Shown here piece after piece: positions 61,199 to 64,000 of a stretch of 64,000 bases of DNA. This DNA is from Phaeodactylibacter xiamenensis (GTDB lineage: Bacteria > Bacteroidota > Bacteroidia > Chitinophagales > Saprospiraceae): assembly GCF_000759025.1 (NCBI RefSeq), contig NZ_JPOS01000029.1, positions 184,694 to 248,693 of the forward strand. Direction: 5' to 3'. The notes beneath the pieces are model-generated. The model searched no databases. It saw nothing but the letters and a program-made list of their open reading frames with translations, and was not told the DNA's origin. The position numbers were made by a program, and so were the translations under genes. The first letter of the stretch is position 1; the number at the start of each line of letters is the position of its first letter.

Positions 61199-62071
61199 TT
61201 ACAGGTGGCGCTCAGCGTGGTAGCTGGAACGGACCAAAGGCGCGCTTTCCACAAAGTCAAAGCCTTTAGACAGGCCAACTTCTTTATACTCGGCGAATTT
61301 ATCAGGGTGGACGTATTCCACCACATCGAGGTGCATCTTAGTAGGCTGCAGGTACTGGCCGATGGTCATCACGTCGCAACCGTGCTCCAGCAGGTCATCC
61401 ATGGTTTTGTACACCTGTTCATCCGTTTCACCCAGGCCTACCATAATGCCAGACTTGGTGCGCTTACCGTAATCCTTGGTGCGTTGTATTTGCTCCAGGC
61501 TTCGGTGGTACTTGGCCTGCGGGCGAACTTTCCGGTACAGGGCTTCCACGGTTTCCATATTGTGAGAAACCACTTCCTGCCCGGCGCTGATCATACGCTC
61601 CAGGGCCCACCAGGTCGCCCGTACATCAGGGATAAGCGTCTCGATTGTTACCTCAGGAGTACGCTCTTTGATATGGCGCACGGTTTGGTACCAGACTTCT
61701 GCGCCCCGGTCCTTACGCTCATCGCGGTTGACGGAGGTAATAACGGCATGCTTCACCTGCATCAGGTCAATCGCTTCTGCTACCCGGCGCGGCTCGTCCT
61801 CATCATACTCCGGTGGACGGCCGGTCTTCACTGCGCAAAAAGAGCAAGACCGGGTACAGGTGTTGCCCAGGATCATGAAAGTAGCAGTACCAGCACCCCA
61901 GCACTCGCCCATATTCGGGCAGTTGCCGCTTTGGCAGATGGTGTGGAGGTTGTAGTCGTCCACCAGGCTGCGGACTTTCTTATAGTTGGGCCCGATTGGC
62001 AGCTTCACACGTAGCCAGTCCGGCTTTTTACGTCGTTGTTCTTTGCTTTCTACTACAGGTAATTCCAGCAT
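61199..62071 (-). CDS. lipA: Lipoyl synthase
   Basis: A 290-residue radical SAM enzyme. ATG 62071 ([20 protein letters not shown]) is the only ATG near the N-terminus; a TTG at 62137 would add 22 residues. The auxiliary cluster Cys are in [13 protein letters not shown], the radical SAM CxxxCxxC in [10 protein letters not shown], and the end carries VRSSYHAE, which supplies the Ser ligand typical of LipA. It inserts sulfur into octanoyl groups to make lipoate. Confidence 0.96.
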   Translation of the reverse strand: MLELPVVESKEQRRKKPDWLRVKLPIGPNYKKVRSLVDDYNLHTICQSGNCPNMGECWGAGTATFMILGNTCTRSCSFCAVKTGRPPEYDEDEPRRVAEAIDLMQVKHAVITSVNRDERKDRGAEVWYQTVRHIKERTPEVTIETLIPDVRATWWALERMISAGQEVVSHNMETVEALYRKVRPQAKYHRSLEQIQRTKDYGKRTKSGIMVGLGETDEQVYKTMDDLLEHGCDVMTIGQYLQPTKMHLDVVEYVHPDKFAEYKEVGLSKGFDFVESAPLVRSSYHAERHL

Positions 62072-62297
62072 GGGAATCGTTTTTATGACTTTCGCAAAAT
62101 CCGGATAATGGTTTTGCGGTAATGTATTTTCGATCAATCAACAGTCAGGCCAAGCTTATAGTTTTGGGAAGTATGGAGTCATTGGGCTAACAAAAGTGTT
62201 CGGCGCACTTCGTTAAATCAACGTCAAAACACCCAGATTTACTACAGAGCCTGGTCCCGGGCTGGGATCAATTGTAGACAGGCACCGGCAAACTACG

Positions 62298-63116
62298 CTA
62301 CCAGCGCTTGCCCAACTGCAAATTTACGTAAAGATTGATAAAGAAAGGACGGTTCTCGGTGTTTACGACTTCCGGTGATTCGACCATAATCGGAATGGTG
62401 CGCGTAAAGACATCAACCATCACTCCGGCTTCGACTGCCTTCACGAATTCATCGAAAGCACCCCAGTCAAAGTGGAGGGCAAATTTGCCATGCATGCCGG
62501 GCACCACTTCCAGTTCGCCCAGTCCCTGGGCAAAACCTGAAGAGCCATAGATACGGCTGATTTCCAAAAAGGTATTGGCGTTGTCAGCGCTGTATTTTTC
62601 ACTGCGCACCACAAAGTTATCGACACTGCCCGGCTCGGAGGTACGGATGAGTTCAAGGTAGTAAGGCTTGAGCAAACCGAGGGACGGGCCGCCTTCGTAA
62701 GTGATGCCGACCGCCACGCCACGCCGCTTGGCTTTTTCAGAAAAATAACGCTTTTCGCCGAAGCCGGTACGAAGGACAAAGAAGTTATTCTGCTTACCAA
62801 AAACGAAAGCCCGGGAAACACGTGCCGACTGCCGCTGAAAGTCAAAACTTTGCCGGTACTCTTTCGGGTGCTTGATTTCGCCGAATTCTACATTGATGTA
62901 CCGGGTCAGGTAATAAGTTTTCAGGCGGGCAAAGTTGACTCCAAAGGCAAAGCCATTGGTTTGCAGTAATTTAAGGTCTGCTGTGATTTCACGATCATAC
63001 ACAATACCCTCCGACTCATCGTAGATGTTTTGATTCGTCTCGAAGGTTTGTTGTGCAAAGAGGGGCACAATGCTCAGCAGGAAAAACAGGAAAGAAACAG
63101 ATCGTAACTTCAGCAT
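62298..63116 (-). CDS. Outer-membrane beta-barrel-like protein
   Basis: A 272-residue protein from ATG 63116 (MLKLRSVSFLFFLLSIVPLF), the only start that gives a signal peptide; an in-frame start at 63254 was rejected. The mature chain has strands such as FAFGVNFARLKTYYLTRYIN, FFVLRTGFGEKRYFSEKAKR, RGVAVGITYEGGPSLGLLKP and FFINLYVNLQLGKRW at the end. Probably an outer-membrane barrel; no family name. It follows lipA's upstream gap and is transcribed in the same direction. Confidence 0.75.
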   Translation of the reverse strand: MLKLRSVSFLFFLLSIVPLFAQQTFETNQNIYDESEGIVYDREITADLKLLQTNGFAFGVNFARLKTYYLTRYINVEFGEIKHPKEYRQSFDFQRQSARVSRAFVFGKQNNFFVLRTGFGEKRYFSEKAKRRGVAVGITYEGGPSLGLLKPYYLELIRTSEPGSVDNFVVRSEKYSADNANTFLEISRIYGSSGFAQGLGELEVVPGMHGKFALHFDWGAFDEFVKAVEAGVMVDVFTRTIPIMVESPEVVNTENRPFFINLYVNLQLGKRW

Positions 63117-63389
63117 ACTCGGTTGTGGTAGTCCTGTCTCCGAAAGGGAGGCTGCAATAGCGAAATCACCTGACGGCGGCAGAAATGGTAATAGTACTAA
63201 TACTACATTATTTTGCCTTAAAGGTTCAATACACTTCATTGGCAATTTTAGCAAAAAAAAGAAGGAGGATCGGCAAAAACTGAGCTCCCCGCGTTGTTTG
63301 TCTCAATTTATACAAAAATGCCAAATAATGCCAGTACTACTTTGACAGGGTGTGTATAACAAATTGCACAAGTTAGCTATCTTTAAAGT

Positions 63390-63617
63390 ATGAAGAAGCC
63401 AACCCCCACCCCGAGCGAGCTAGAACAAGTTGCCGACGAGATACTAAGTGGCATGCGTGCCGAGCTACTCGACTTTCTGCAATCTCAAGCCAACGCGACC
63501 TCATCGTCAGCTTATGAGAATAGCGTTTTAGATTTAGCCCGCCAATTTGCCCAAAAGGTAGCTACCCAACAAGATGGGCCACTGCCAAAGAGCCGCAACG
63601 CTAAAAAAAAGTCTTGA
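63390..63617 (+). CDS. Insertion-sequence transposase, first reading frame
   Basis: A 75-residue helical protein (MKKPTPTPSELEQVADEILS, then GMRAELLDFLQSQANATSSS, ending PKSRNAKKKS-stop). The end of the frame has a run of eight A at 63603-63610. A -1 shift there leads into a transposase-like frame (next entry). The pattern of a short N-terminal frame and A-rich slippery site resembles ISKra4-type or similar transposases, but the family is uncertain. The 5' end near 63330-63350 may be the element's left end. Confidence 0.65.
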   Translation: MKKPTPTPSELEQVADEILSGMRAELLDFLQSQANATSSSAYENSVLDLARQFAQKVATQQDGPLPKSRNAKKKS

Positions 63618-63751
63618 CAAGTTTTGGGCAGCTTACGCTGTCTAAAAACCACGTGCTATGCCAAGGCACAAAACGCTTTGCCCTCAGTGAGCGCCTGCGG
63701 GAGCTGTGCTGCCTGCTAGGACAGGGCAGTGTTTACGAGCAGGCTAGCGAG
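63611..63751 (+). pseudogene. Transposase second frame, cut off by adhesin sequence
   Basis: In the -1 frame after the A8 run: LTSFGQLTLSKNHVLCQGTK, then RFALSERLRELCCLLGQGSV and YEQASET. This continues the first frame as one protein if a -1 shift occurs. It stops being transposase at 63752, where adhesin repeat sequence begins. Confidence 0.6.
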
Positions 63752-64000
63752 ACGCTGTTTACCAGTCTTACAGAAGAAATTTGCGATTACGAAACTTACA
63801 CTGTAGGCACTTCGGTCTACAATACCACAGGGATTTATACAGATACCCTCAGTTCGGTGGTGACCGGCTGCGATAGTATCGTTACCCTGGACCTGACAGT
63901 GCACCCTACGCTGTTTACTGATCTGACGGAGGAAATTTGCGATGGGGAGACTTACACGGTTGGCACTTCTGACTACACCACGAGCGGAAACTATGTGGAT
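63752..64000 (+). repeat. Exact copy of adhesin bases 57871-58119
   Basis: All 249 bases from 63752 to the window end appear identical to 57871-58119, by reading both strings in parallel. The copied part encodes one full repeat unit (TSLTEEICDYETYTVGTSVY to GCDS) and part of the next. The join to the transposase lies at GCGAG|ACGCTG. Confidence 0.9.

Overview
The window looks like a chromosome segment of a gliding, type IX secretion-capable Bacteroidetes, probably of the Saprospiria/Lewinella kind. The taxonomic call is inference from content: a GldB-like lipoprotein, a PorT-type beta-barrel, proteins ending in type IX secretion (T9SS) C-terminal signals, SprB-type repeats, TAnnTTTG-like promoter elements, and many signal peptides ending in AQ. 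The housekeeping parts look moderately GC-rich; the accessory cassettes are visibly AT-richer.

Layout. 1-6.6 kb: a truncated TolB-like/TPR gene running off the left edge, a degenerate amidohydrolase, DUF4294, a small outer-membrane protein, a PIN-domain toxin-antitoxin pair and secreted or small proteins of unknown function. 6.6-18.6 kb: an accessory island built from broken Rhs/YD-repeat cores. Each core end carries a different C-terminal tip, and a lipoprotein or small membrane protein that may be its immunity partner follows most of them. Interleaved are an Xre-ImmA/IrrE gene with a truncated PIN-like partner, an AbiEi/AbiEii pair whose toxin carries one nonsense codon, and a ParD/ParE-like pair. 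A 131-bp imperfect direct repeat sits at both sides of the cassette block. 18.6-34 kb: a two-domain amidohydrolase, a methyltransferase, rplU-rpmA (with an unusual L27 fusion), a polyprenyl glycosylphosphotransferase, a lipoprotein, a Gfo/Idh/MocA dehydrogenase, an M14 peptidase, a GNAT-nitrilase/PPK2 pair and an atypical response regulator.

34-40.9 kb: a possible operon of a 52-residue Lys/Arg/Pro-rich peptide, a 2-oxoglutarate oxygenase and a SET-domain methyltransferase; then an aspartoacylase-like enzyme, a T9SS-exported GH13 amylase and an AraC regulator preceded by a 161-bp palindromic element. 40.9-53.7 kb: def, ruvX, a Crp/Fnr regulator, dnaX, gldB, a PorT-like barrel, nadC, an AAA-ATPase/nuclease, a triplicated palindromic repeat, pyrD and a two-component system. 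54.3-61.0 kb: one 2250-residue adhesin with about thirty 50-52-residue, two-cysteine repeats, SprB repeats and a T9SS type B end. 61.2-64 kb: lipA, an outer-membrane protein, and the 5' part of an insertion sequence whose transposase is joined to an exact 249-bp copy of the adhesin repeat region.

The least expected items are the Rhs cassette array with its seams and flanking repeat, the L27 helix-hairpin-helix fusion, the basic-peptide/hydroxylase/SET cluster, and the insertion-sequence/adhesin junction at the right edge. All family names come from reading translated sequence by eye; no database search was run.
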